Positions 38,301 to 49,880 of a stretch of DNA of 64,000 nt are shown here, piece by piece; within the stretch, counting starts at the first letter, position 1, and every line of letters starts with the position of its first letter. The stretch is from the NCBI GenBank assembly GCA_023630585.1, contig CM042543.1:20586760-20650759 (forward strand), read 5' to 3'. The stretch comes from Cranoglanis bouderius. Taxonomy: Eukaryota > Chordata > Actinopteri > Siluriformes > Cranoglanididae. Position numbers and translations under genes: made by a program. Under the pieces are notes generated by a model. It searched no databases. It worked only from the letters and a program-made list of their open reading frames with translations, and had not been told where the DNA came from.

Positions 38301-41300
38301 TAGGCTTTTGGAAATGTTCCCAAGCACTTCTACAGTATGCATTAGATCATATGAAATAAACAATGTTCATCTAATCAAAGCAAAAAAAAAAAAAAAAAAA
38401 GAAATGGTGCAGGTGAAGAAAACCATGCAGCAGAAAACAGTGGCAGTGGCCTTCTCTTTTAAGATTGTTAGCAACTCTTCACCAATTCATTTTAATTGTG
38501 AACATTTTTGTTCAATTAACAGCGATTCATGCTTAACTGAGTAAAATGTATTAAACAATTAAAGCAGATGGTGAGATTTCCTGGCTTACAGTAAAGCATT
38601 CTGGTCTCCTGAATAAGGAAGACATATTGGGTCATGTTAGGCTGCCATCTAGGAAGATAAAATAATGTGGGGAAAACAGTATGGGAAATTGGAAGAAAGA
38701 AAGAAAGAAAGAAAGCCTTGGATGTGGGTTTAAAGGACATCAGTGTTATAGGCTGCATTGTACAGAATTGTTTTTCTTGTATCTAGGAATAAAGCCCACT
38801 GTCCTCAGGCAACATCCTGAATCACATTTATGAACTCTACAACAAAATTTTATCACTCTGCGAAATTATTAGCAACACAAAATGATGGCTGAAGCAGGAC
38901 CATGACATTTCTGTAAAGACCACAGATGCTCCTTTGCGATCTCTCTCTCTCTTTCTAATCACCTCTGTCTGTGCCCGACCGGAATGATTTATGCTTCCAC
39001 AATTACTGGATAATCCCCACTGTCATTACTGTTAGCATCTGCTCTGTCACAGTACTAAGGGCTTTTGGCTGCAGCCTCACTCAGTTGCTGCACGCGTAAA
39101 ACTGCGCTACATGCTCAGACCGCCTTTTAAATGTGGCGTTTGGGATAAAAAACGATTCTATTGTGGTATTGCAGTGGCTGTTTATAAGTGTTAATATTCC
39201 ACTTCAGATTCATTATGTTGAGCCCACTGAAGACAATGTGACAGAAAACCAACATTTGTAACTATGCAAACTATTCACATTTCAAGTAAAAAGCCAATTC
39301 CTTTGCTTTTGGAGGGAATGTTCATTAAAGACCTATATGGTATACATTTGTGGAAATATCTTTTCCTGCTTTTCATTTTTTTTCATCAAGTAAAATATTC
39401 ACCATAATTCATTACATCTCTACAGTCACAATCTCACAATCCTGCCTACCTTGATGAGTGTTTCAATTAAATGTCTTATGAAGGTTTTCTTTTCACAATC
39501 CCTGCGTACTGACCTTCGTTTCTTATCTCAGTCTCTCTAAAATCTATGCTATTAATTTTTTAAAATAATGATGAATGTCCTCCTCTAAAGTGCCATGTCT
39601 TGTTTCCTTTATCAAGTGTAGTAAGCTGGCCTTGATATTCTTGTATTTTCAAACCATTCATTCCCCTTGAACAGTTACACATTCGCAATGGCCTCAAAGC
39701 ATGCCACGAGTATTTTTTGCTCCACTCTTTTTCCCAGCTCTCTTATCAAATTGTTTCTTGTAAATGGCTTTTTACTTCCCCCAGCTGGAGGAAGAAGAAT
39801 CTCTTGTAGAGTTGGTTCGTTTCCTCGCCCCTTGCACATGTATAAACTTGTGCAGCATGCTCTGTCATGACTGAACTCTGTAGGGGTTTGGATGACACCA
39901 ATCCAAGAGCGAGTGATTGAGATGAATTACCTGTTTTTGTCGGCCATTTTGCAGGAACACATTGTGACCCTCCGCTCCGGACCCACCTGAGGCCATTGTT
40001 GGCAATGGGGTGAGGTGATGATTAAAGACAGAGGGGACTCACGGCAGAAATGTGGATTAATGGAGTCCAAATGAAATTAATAGCCGCGATTTCCCAGCAG
40101 AAGAGCAAAAGCAAATGAAAATATGTCGAGGGACAGAGGGAGGCTTCCTGATTGTTTTGGTTACAAGGTGACAGGAAGAGAGTGAAATTACGTCTGGTAT
40201 CCTGAACTGTGAAGAACTTATTTTGCTGCAGTGAGACAAAACGGCTGGAACCACTTTGATCAGAACTAGTAGTGGAAGTCGTCTAAGAATGTTGCGATCT
40301 CTCACTTTAATCACTGATTGTTACGAGTTAAATATTTGGCTCTACAGTTTAAAGTTTAACTAGAGTTTACTAGCCAGGCTGGCACATATTTGGAGCTGAA
40401 AATGGTTTTAAAATCATTGAACATTTTCCCTCTATGGTGCAAGTTGCTTTCAAACATTAAGAGAGTAATATCCAGTTATAGAAAGGTGCATACTAGGAAT
40501 TTCTTTCGCAAATAAATGACTCATTCATTGGGTGCTGATCCATGAGTAAATGTTTAGTCGTTCTTGGTTAAGTATTAGCTTTTATAAAGGAGCTCCTCTG
40601 CTCATGGGAACAAGGTCAGTGTTGCAGCACTATCAGACTGAGAGCAGTTCCCATAAAATGCTTCATGCAGATCCTTATCAGTGGATAAATGCAGTGTATG
40701 CATTCATACTGTGCTAATATGCTGATGTGTTTATGTCTTTTTAGTTTATTGTGTATAAGTGTTATATGAATATTTATTGGTTAGATGCAATCGAATACGA
40801 ATACATTATTTAGAATCGACAAATAAAGTGTTCTGTAGAGATATATAAAGAAAGCTTGCCGGGAAGGTTCACAGAGACTAAAGATATATATGACGCTTGC
40901 AGGGACAAACATAAATGATAACTGATAGTCTTGTGCTGAAACCAATTTGAACTTGAATGATGTAGCTGAGGTTGAGGAATTGAACACATCAATTCACACA
41001 TCATGATGACAGTGCTGGCGTTTCTACCTCTGAGTTTGATTCACATGTTTCTGGAAGCATAGTGGTCATATTTAACTAATAAAATCCTTCCAGTTTAGGC
41101 CACACCCACTTTGGGTTTAAATACAGATATGGATATTTGGAACGTTAAAACAGATACAGATTTGTTACATCCCAGTAGCAGTATATACATAAGATAGCAG
41201 ATGCACAACATTTATCATCTTTGCAACAATGTGTCGTTGATGCACTTGAGCAGGGATATCTTTGGGTTGCTGACACACTCCAGGTTGCAAGATGAAGACT

Positions 41301-42606
41301 CACTGGCCCTGAGCCTCAGGTGCTGCAGCTCTCCTCATTTAGTTTCTCACTGTTCTGGGCTTCCCAACCAACCACTGCAGGCATATGAGGATTGCTCTGG
41401 GATGCACAGACCCCAGAGGCTTCTATTACCACTTGGGTTTGTGTGTTGTGTTGGTCTGGTTGCAACACTTAGAGAAACTGCCCTTCTGCTTTTCTAACAG
41501 CTATAAAATCCTCCTAATTGTTCCTTCCCTTCTGACTTGCCTTATTTAATCCATATTTGACTTTGTGGTCTAGCAAGATTTGTCCATACTGGAGGTACAA
41601 GGCCAATGTAGACCAGAAGCTCAACAAATTTCAGTGTTGAGAGACGAGTGTCAGAATAAGGGAGTGGCTCCATCTATAGCAATGTCGCCTTCACCATGTT
41701 TCACTTTGAACGTGAGGCAGGCAGAGAGCTCACTTCTTGCTCAGCTTAGCGTGAGAGCGAGAAATGACATGGATTTCAGCTTGCAGGTGTTGTCACCTCA
41801 GGGGATAGGCGACCATGACAAAGAGATCTGACAGGCTACACGTCTCACCTATTGTCAGGTGTCTCTTACACTGAGCCTGCTTCTGTTGGCAGCTTCCTCC
41901 TTGTGACTTGTGACTAAAACTAACAAGAGCAACAGCTTTGTTCTTTGGTGAATGCAGAAAAATAGCTCTCAAGAGCAACAAGAAAAACAAGACAGGTTTC
42001 CTTGGCTAAACATTCACCATATTCATATGCAGATAAGGTGATCCTGTAGTACTTTATATTTTTTAACTATAAAAAAAGCAGTGTGTGATGCTATCACTCA
42101 TCCTTCTGTGAGACGCAGCAGCGTTCTGTCTTTCGTGTACGGATCTATGATGCTGTTTAAAGAGCATGACAGCATGCGCCTACTGTATCTGCTGTCACCA
42201 ATCACTCTGAAACCTTCTAGTTCTACGTTCTCGAAGGAGTGTGTCCCAGCTGTTCTCTGCACATTGCTGTTACTAACATCGCTGCTCACCATTACAAGCA
42301 CGTTAGCATTAATCAGAGTGGACTCCTCTTCTTTGCAAACAGCCGTGCCCCCATGACGGCATGACTCCATGACTCCCGCGGCAATCTCAGCCCGAAACAG
42401 CAACACCTGTGTCACCTGAGACTTCTGACCCTATAGTCAGCTTTCCCCTTAGACTCCCTCCTCCCTTTTCTCTCACTCTCTTCCTTTTGCTCTCACCATT
42501 GTTTAATGGTTTGTCACTGCTGCAGTACTCTGCAACCTGAGCCATGGACAACAAAACACTTTTTGTGGGTCTTGGAGGGAGGGTATAGAAATTAAGCCAG
42601 TGGGGG

Positions 42607-42609
<3 letters not shown>
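38301..42609. other. Non-coding; several candidate regulatory blocks
   Basis: No gene. An 18-bp poly-A lies at about 38382-38400 and (GAAA)n at about 38693-38716. Repeat-free, balanced blocks that could be conserved elements: 39890-40330, 41230-41470, 41580-41900 and 42105-42430. Frames of 80-105 codons across these blocks have no recognisable domain. Confidence 0.35.

Positions 42610-42677
<68 letters not shown>
42610..42677. repeat. (GA)n microsatellite
   Basis: About 66 bp of GA repeat. Confidence 0.97.
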
Positions 42678-42678
<1 letters not shown>

Positions 42679-43281
42679 AAGCCTGGGAAGGTTTTTACCC
42701 CAGGTGATTGGTATACCATCATGGCCATGACTTCACCCAGTGCAGGTGTTGTTTTTATTTAACTTCTCTCAGGGGGCCTGGGATTTAGGTGTCAGAGATG
42801 ACCTAGCTATTCAGCTTGGTCCAAGTTTTTCAAAAATCAAGGGAACACCTGGTCACTGTCCAATGAAAAGTATACATGTCCACTTTACATTTTGTTCCCA
42901 TATATATTTCTATATATTAAATGTGGTATACTTTGCAGTCTACCCATAACACTGGACTTCTTAAATAATGAATGAAGAGTCGATATATCATATATTTTAA
43001 AAAAAAAAATGTCCCTTAGTTGCCAGTCTATCAAAACTACATACCTCCCCTCCCCCACTGTGTTCTGAAAGCTAAAAGTGAAACTGTTAGTCATAATAAT
43101 TATATACTGTATACACTAGATTAGCATGCATTGTTGCATTGTCATGGTTAATGACCCAAATATATTTGGCACAACTGATACTGAAAAATGGAGTACTAGG
43201 CAATAACCACAGCTTAATGCAATATGTTGCATAAATAGCATCTAGACAAATTGTCATGCTGGCAAACTGTGGTAGTCATGC
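42678..43281. other. Non-coding stretch
   Basis: Nothing recognised apart from a short poly-A near 43000. Confidence 0.5.
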
Positions 43282-43600
43282 TACAGTTGCAATCAAAATT
43301 ATTCAACCCCCATTTCAAATCAGGTTTATTGTCAAAATTTACAGACTTTCAGCTGTTTGCAATGAACATGTCAAACAAAAGCAATTGAGATAGTTCAACA
43401 CAACGAATGCTTTAAGTGGTTTCCCCAAATTCAACTGAAAATGCAACTTATAATGACTTCTCCAGTCTCAAAATTATTGAGAATTATGAATAGAATCCCT
43501 CACAACAGCACAAATATGCAAAGCAGGTGTTGTCTCAAGCACACTTGATGCAACTAATCAAGGGATTCATTAGTTGCACCAGGTGTGCTTGAGCTGGAAC

Positions 43601-43683
43601 ACATGAAATACCTGAACTGGCTAGGGGCAGAAAATACATGAAATACCTGAACTGGCTAGGGGCAGAAAATACATGAAATACCT
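43601..43683. repeat. 35-bp tandem repeat, 2.4 units
   Basis: Units at 43601-43635 and 43636-43670 begin ACATGAAATACCTGAACTGG and are identical. A third unit is cut after about 13 bases. It lies between the left inverted repeat and the transposase relic. Confidence 0.95.
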
Positions 43684-43689
43684 TTACCG

Positions 43690-44504
43690 GGCAGAAAAAG
43701 GAAGCTATCAACAGCTGCAACCAGATTTCTGAGAAGGCAGGTTGTGAAAAACCCTCGAGTGACTGCAAAAGACTTGCAGCAAGACTTGGTGGCAACAGGC
43801 ACTGAGGTTTCTGTGAGCACAGTATGGTGCGTACTAAACGCAGAAGGTTTCCATGCCAGAACTCCAAGACGTACACCACTACTGACCCAAAAGCACAAGA
43901 AAAGTCGGCTCAAAATCATATAAATAAGCCACAGAAATTTTGGGATTCTGTTCTGTGGAGTGATGAAACAAAACTGGAACTTTTCAGCACGATGGATCAG
44001 CAGCATGTTTGGAGAATGAAGAATGAAGAAAGAACACTCTGTCCACAGTCAAGCATGGTGGTGGCTCGGTGATGCTCTGGGGCTGCTTTGGATCCTCTGG
44101 CACTGGAAACCTGCAGCGTGTGCAAGGCAAGATGGATTCATTGAAGTATCAGGAAATCCTAGGAGAAAATGTCATGCCGTCTGTGAGGAAGCTGAAGCTT
44201 GGGTGTCATTGGACCTTCAACAGGACAATGATTCCAAGCATACCTCAAATTCCACCAAGGCTTGGTTGCAGAAGAAGTCCTGGAAGATTCTACAGGGCCA
44301 TCACAAGCACCTGACTTGAACCCCATAGAAAATCTCTGATGGGATTTGAAGAAGGCGGTTGCAGCATGCAAACCCAAGAATATTACTGAACTGGAGGCCA
44401 TTACTCATGAGGAATGGGCTAAGATTCCTCAGGAACGCTGCCAGAAGCTGGTGTCTGGCTATGCATCTTGTTTGCAGCAGGTCATAACAGCAAAAGGGTA
44501 CTAA
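43690..44504 (+). pseudogene. Tc1-family transposase, broken
   Basis: Relic of a DD34E transposase of about 340 residues. In order: the paired-type DNA-binding region (RFLRRQVVKNPRVTAKDLQQ from about 43717, STVWCVLNAEGFHART after it); a deletion and stop near 43918; WSDETKLELF with the first catalytic Asp (about 43960); HGGGSVMLWGCFGSSGTGNL (about 44057); FQQDND with the second Asp, reached only by a frameshift because one base is missing near 44214; NPIEN with the catalytic Glu (44328-44330), followed by TGA at 44337-44339 in place of Trp; and the C-terminal HEEWAKIPQERCQKLVSGY ending at 44502-44504. Several lesions make it inactive. Confidence 0.92.
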
Positions 44505-44724
44505 AGATGCTTGCCATGAAGGGGTTGAATAAATTTGAGACTATAGAAGTCATTATAAGTTGCATTTTCAGTTGAATTTGGGGAAACAACTTGAAGCATT
44601 CGTTGTGTTGAGCTATTCCAGTTGCTTTTGTTTGATTTGTTCATTGCAAACAGCTGAAAGTCTGTAAATTTTAACAATATAGCTGATTTGCAATGGGAGT
44701 TGAATAATTTTGATTGCAACTGTA

Positions 44725-45100
44725 TATACAATACTCATAAAAAAAAATCCCCCCCAGGATTTTGCAATTTTGCTATTGCAGAAATTAACGCAAAATCAAG
44801 CAAACTCAGCAATATTCAGAGGCGCTTGCAATTTTTCATAATTTCCATAGATTTTCTGGAGATTTGGGCCCAGACATCATCACAGCACGCATTCAGCCAA
44901 ATGAATCACGTGCGTAGAACTTTGATTCATGTGCGTAGAACATGAGTACAGCTAAAAGGTCTCATTTCCCAATAAACATCACTGTGAAAGACCGTGCAAA
45001 ATGATTTTGTGCGATTGCAAGTTCACCAATTCCCCCGCCGCAACAATCACAAAAAAACTTGTGTGAAATTCTGTACGTACTGATATAAATTTTGTTTACT
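44725..45100. repeat. Possible dispersed repeat next to the Tc1 element
   Basis: The text 'TTGCAATTTTGCTATTGCAG' and 'ATCACGTGCGTAGAAC', the latter repeated as 'TTCATGTGCGTAGAAC', resembles a multicopy fish repeat. No ends or duplication found, so only a tentative call. Confidence 0.35.
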
Positions 45101-46670
45101 CATAGGGGTATGATTACCTGTTCAGCTGAAACTCAAGCATTTGCATATTAAAATGAGTAAAAATCTCAATGTACGTACATTAAACATCCTGGTTTTGATT
45201 GAGAATAATAGTACTGGTCTCCACTAATGTCAAAGCATGTAGCAGTTGTGTAGAAGAATATAAAGAGAAACTTAACCATGACCCATTGGAAACCATCAGA
45301 AGAAAACTGTCCATGAAAAATGTCCAAATCTAAACATTGTTTAAATCTAAAAACTGTACACTGACCGCACAAGATTATTAGTTTTTAATTTTTATGATGA
45401 AATTTGTCTAAATTCTCTTATTATGGATTTTTGCATGATACCTATGAATTTTTTTGTGTTCGATTATTGGAGATACACAGTTTTCATTGGACAATGACAA
45501 AAAGTTTGTGTATGTGAAAACACATTCAGGCATTTTGGGGCTTGTTACCTACAGTAAAAGTGCAAAATCCAGAGCAGGGTATTAGATTAATTTAGCAGCT
45601 GCAGTGTGACAAAGCTTGAAAGTCACTTCAAGAACAGTGACTGTGTGTGTGCAAATTAAAGAGGTATTAAATTTGCAGAAACCCCTTTATGCTATTTGAA
45701 GAAAATTAAGATCAGTATATTATTAAAGTTTGAAATGATGTCTTTGTACATGTATCTTGAGCAACTGATGTGATATTAAAGTGGTTTCATATTAATGTAA
45801 AAATCTCTATGTTATACAGTATGTTATGAATATAGCACATGTCTTTTGTGTTCATATTCAATTTTTTTGCCATTTCTGCCAGGATTCTGATCAGTTTTAC
45901 TGAAATTTGTCATCTCTCTGGGATCCAAACTTCTTTCATTTATATATAGTGTTTCCTCCATCTACCTTGCATGTGAAGCAATTTACACATTTATTCTTTG
46001 TAAATCACCTGCAAAACACTCACTAATTGCACATAAAATAAATGAGATTGCACACACATATTAGGAAGTTTTCTTTGGGATCTTATTCAGTTAGAGCTCT
46101 GATGTGAGTAAGGAACAGTTTTGATATGGTCTCACAGTTGCAAGTGTGAAGCTGAGCTATTTGCACAACTCACTTTGTATAGAAAGTGCAACAGTTAAGT
46201 GGCAGGGTTTTCTTACTCTTTTCATGTGAAATGATACAAAATCCAGCCATATCAGAGATGCAAGTTCTGAGAAGAAACCAGTGCAATTTCAAAAATAACT
46301 AGTTATATTTGCATAATAGAATTGAAATCTTATGGATATGGAGTAGATATGTATGGTTAAACACAATACATTTAACAGGCACTAGTTTTACACACAATGG
46401 TGTATTGAATGATGACCTTGGATGTGAACTTGCTCATATCAGCCATCAAGCCACCACTTAAAAGACACGTATAGGCAATGTTTTCTTGCTTTGTCAGTGT
46501 CAGCACTGATGGAAATATTTCCCCCTTTCCATTCTTACCTTCTCATTCCTTTGCAATTATGAAATGTAAATTGAGCAGGTGCTTCTGGCACCCGTTGGAA
46601 TTCGTATTTGTCTTTCCTGAGGCCTCAGATCTTTCCTCTTTCTCAACAAAACACCATAGGAGCTGACACA
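45101..46670. other. AT-rich non-coding stretch
   Basis: No gene or classified element seen. Confidence 0.5.
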
Positions 46671-46732
46671 CACATGCGCACAGACACACAGACACACAGA
46701 CACACACACACACACACACCCGCACACACACA
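46671..46732. repeat. Imperfect (CA)n microsatellite
   Basis: ACACAGAC-type units, then pure ACAC. Confidence 0.93.
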
Positions 46733-47094
46733 TCTAGCAGCTTGTTGCTGTCAGTGCAATCAGAACGCATCTCTTATGCGGCGCCAACTTGCTTCAGTGG
46801 CAGTTCTGTGGTCAAGGTTACTCCTTCTCAGTCATTGGTTTTATTTTATTATTCACTCATGTTTGGTTCCATTTAGAAGAATAACAAAGTACTTTATTGT
46901 ATAATGCTCATTTGTTGCAGATAGCCAGAAAATTGCAAACATATGTGGGTAGTGCCTATCGCACTGAGGTCAGGAACCTTAGCTTTGTACAGAAATCTAG
47001 CTTGTAAAATGCTGGGAAGGGTACCTACATAGTGCCTTCATAAGACATTCATGAGCACTGTATAAATATTTATAAATAAGAACTTTGTAGTGAT
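46733..47094. other. Non-coding stretch
   Basis: Nothing recognised. Confidence 0.45.
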
Positions 47095-47461
47095 GCAAAT
47101 AATTGTGACATGTTTTTGTTAACAAAAATATTTCTGATTAATAAGGAAAGAATAAAGTTATAAATTTACTTCAATTAAAGGTTCAAGTTCTCTCATATTT
47201 TAACTGTAGAATTAAGCTGATTTAGGGGGCATGGTGGCTTAGTGGTAATCATGCTTGCCTTGCACCTCTAGGGTTGGGGGCTCGAATCCCTCCTCCACCA
47301 TGTGCACAGAGCTTGCATGTTCTCCCTGTGCAGCAGGGGCTTCCTCCATGTACTCCAGGATAAGCAGTATGGAAGATGTATGGATGGAATTAAGTTGATT
47401 TAAACCATTATTTTTCATAACCATCATTACCAAGGGTGCCAATAATTCTGGAGCAGACTGT
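47095..47461. mobile_element. Tc1-like right-end fragment, split by a SINE
   Basis: Sequence to 47224 and from 47389 to 47461 joins into one Tc1/mariner inverted-repeat end (terminal 'AAGGGTGCCAATAATTCTGG'). The transposase and the other end are missing. Family recognised by its characteristic terminus. Confidence 0.6.
47225..47388 (+). mobile_element. V-SINE with internal deletion, nested in a Tc1 end
   Basis: The head GGTGGCTTAGTGGTAATCAT and B box GGCTCGAATCC are normal. After 'CATGTACTCCAGGATAAGCA' the copy jumps straight to the tail, missing about 165 bp compared with 13211-13537. It is flanked by a 14-bp target duplication, ATTAAGCTGATTTA (47211-47224) and ATTAAGTTGATTTA (47389-47402), 13 of 14 matching. 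Confidence 0.9.
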
Positions 47462-48843
47462 ATTGGCTGTCTGATACCTATTAACACACTTCTCTGAAGT
47501 CTTTTGTTATCCTGTTTACTATGTAAACTCATTAAGACTAATGGCAAACTGTGCATTGCAGTTCAAGCATTCAGTAGGCCATACTCCATACCACTAATAA
47601 ATATTTGAAATCAAATAGGTCCCAGTGTGGATACCAAAATCAAGCCACAGTGGTTTTTAATGAAAACTGCTTGACATGACTGCTTGCCACATGGCTAATT
47701 GTCATGCTTAAATCAGGCTAGTTAAAAGCTGTGATAAATAACAAACTGGTAATGAAGCTGTAAAACTATATGAGTAAAAAAGCAGTGTAATTCACCAATG
47801 AGCAAATGCTAACTGTGGTGCTAATTAGCCATTACTAAGTAACTCCATTTTTTCTTTATCGATAACAAATCCTTAAGTAAATGTGTCTGGACTCGATTTA
47901 CTTGATTACTGGAGGATTTAAATCCTATTTTTATGGGCACACACTAGCTAAGTTTTTTCACCTTCTCTCTGAATATTCTCAACACTGGTGCTCAAATGTG
48001 CGTGATTTAGCAAATCACGGCCTCCTAATTGTTCTGCTAGTGCTTATGCTTAGAGTCAGAGATGCATCCTGACCGTTCCATAAGCCTGAAGTGACGGTTT
48101 TCTCCACAAAAAGCTCCCACCCATTGTCATTTCCTAATTATATTGGTTTTCTTCTAATTAGAAGCCCTTAAGGCTTCCCTTCTATCCCAAACACACACAC
48201 ACAGACAAGGAAAGGGAAGATGGGAGAGGGGTGGTGGATAAACATACACAGGCAAAGAAGGAGCAATGTGCAGAAATACTTCAGTTGTACACTTGTATTA
48301 TAAATTTAATGCAATTTAAATGCACCGATCTTTATTTGTAGTATTTGTATTACTACTATGTTTCACATAGTCCTAATCTTAGTAATCAAAAAAGAATAGT
48401 TTTGTTTTGAAATTAAGAAGCATTTTTTTTCTCATGTAGACAATAAAATGGCTTATCTACATTTAGTGAGGCCCACAAAACTCCATAAAAGGCAAAGCTC
48501 ATAGCTGTAAATGTCAAAATTACTAAATGTCTAAACAGTGAAAGAGCACATCCTAAGCATGGTGTGTGCTAAATCTTCTAGTAATGCAGCTCAGCCACTG
48601 CAACTACTGCTGACAACTACAATCAACTCTTCCTTCTGATTTGAAATGAGGTTCACATTAGTGAATTTCCTTATCTGTACATTTATACGAACTCAGGAGC
48701 TATGACGGGACATGAAAGTTTTTCCAAACTAACTGAATATTCATGAATATTCATGAATAGAACTTTTTTTTTTCGTAAATTCGCTTACAAAAGATTTAGG
48801 ATCAACTTCATTCATATCCAGCTTGATCTATGAGACCCATTGT
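47462..48843. other. Non-coding; candidate regulatory block near 48080-48200
   Basis: No gene. 48120-48175 has 'TTTCCTAATTATATTGG' and 'TTCTAATTAGAAGCC', homeodomain-type words in repeat-free sequence. A short ATTCATGAAT-rich palindrome lies near 48737-48760. Confidence 0.35.
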
Positions 48844-49110
48844 AGTGATGGGTCGTTCATGAACGATTCATTCATTTTGAACTAATCTTTTATGTGACTC
48901 GGGAATAACGAGTTGTCTAAGAGAGCGATTCCCTCATTTTGTGTTGGTTGCACATGCACAAAATCCTTTTGTTCGTTTGTAACATAAAAACCGCATAGGC
49001 TCTTTTTAGGAAACAGTAATGATTAGTTCCATAGTCTCTTCTCAGGCCCAAGTCTTTCATTCATTTGTCACGTGACGTGACAGCGCATACAGTATATTCT
49101 GTATTGGATA
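48844..49110. mobile_element. hAT-like element end fragment
   Basis: 'AGTGATGGGTCGTTCATGAA' with 'CGATTCATTCATTTTGAAC' is the recognised terminus of a fish hAT nonautonomous family. The opposite end is not found, although the sequence near 50060-50150 could be a distant part. Class by recognition. Confidence 0.5.
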
Positions 49111-49259
49111 CAGAAATTAGTTAATAATTCCCAAACTTCCTAACAAACAAGTGGGTAGTTAGGTTTTATTTTTACTCTCACAGTTACACAAAGTAACTGG
49201 TCTGGTCTCAAATTTTAGCCTTTTTATTTCTTACAATTTATAAATTTGTGAATTTATTA

Positions 49260-49878
49260 CAACCCCAATTCCAAAAAAGTTGGGACGCTGTGTAAAATGT
49301 AAATAAAAACAGAATGCAATGATTTGCAAATCTCATAAACCCATATGTTATTCACAATAGAACATAGAAAACATATCAAATGTTTAAACTGAGGAAATGT
49401 ACCATTTTAAGAAAAAAATAAGGTAATTTTGAATTACAACACGTCTCAAAAAAAGTTGGGACGGGGCAACAAAAGGCTAGAAAAGTAATTGTTACTAAAA
49501 AGAAACAGCTGGAGGTTAATTGGTGAACCTCTGCCCATCTTTACTTCTGAGAGACTAAGAAAGACTAAGATACTCTTTTTATACACAATCATGTTACTGA
49601 CCTGTTGCCATTTAACCTTCAGCTGTTTCTTTTTAGTAACACTTACTTCTCCAGCCTTTTGTTGCCCCGACCCAACTTTTTTGAGACATGCTACGGCCAT
49701 CAAATTCAAAATTACCTTATTTTTACCTTAAAATGGTACATTTCCTCAGTTTAAACATTTGATATGTTTTCTATGTTCTATTGTGAATAACATAAGGGTT
49801 TATGAGATTTGCAAACCATTGCATTCTGTTTTTGTTTACATTTTACACAGCGTCCCAACTTTTTTGGAATTGGGGTTG
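49260..49878. mobile_element. 619-bp foldback Tc1/mariner derivative
   Basis: Arms 49260-49523 and 49609-49878 are near-complementary along about 265 bp, leaving an 85-nt loop. Ends read CAACCCCAATTCCAAAAAAG, with TA duplicated at 49258-49259 and 49879-49880. Inner copies of the AAAAAAGTTGGGAC motif (about 49449 and 49670) repeat the outer ones, giving paired binding sites. In the loop, read on the minus strand, are a TATAAAAAGAG box (about 49574-49583) and, about 40 nt on, ATGGGCAGAGGTTCACCAA (49538 downward), the start of a transposase gene. The rest of the gene is gone. Confidence 0.92.
49520..49538 (-). pseudogene. Transposase start codon stub in the foldback element
   Basis: Six codons, M-G-R-G-S-P, identical in pattern to the beginning of the transposase relic at 5203 (start codon there mutated, then C-R-G-S-P). 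After them the frame runs into the inverted arm. It shows that the element is an internal-deletion derivative of a Tc1 relative. Confidence 0.75.
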
Positions 49879-49880
49879 TA

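Larger units (their letters stand above)
43284..44722 (+). mobile_element. Tc1-like transposon, full length, decayed
   Basis: Inverted repeats of about 197 bp (43284-43480 and 44526-44722) start CAGTTGCAATCAAAATTATT, with inner repeats 'CTCAAAATTATTGA' and TTGAATAAATTTGAG, again the IR/DR layout. TA is duplicated at 43282-43283 and 44723-44724. The arms differ at many positions (roughly a tenth), so this copy is older than 28137-29647. A 35-bp tandem repeat lies in the leader at 43601-43683. Confidence 0.94.

Noticed and set aside
43601..43683. CRISPR-like repeat array
   Set aside because: Units are contiguous with no spacers and only 2.4 copies are present inside a Tc1 element in a vertebrate genome.
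44069..44319. Two overlapping open frames as separate genes
   Set aside because: Both are shifted pieces of one transposase relic separated by a one-base loss near 44214.
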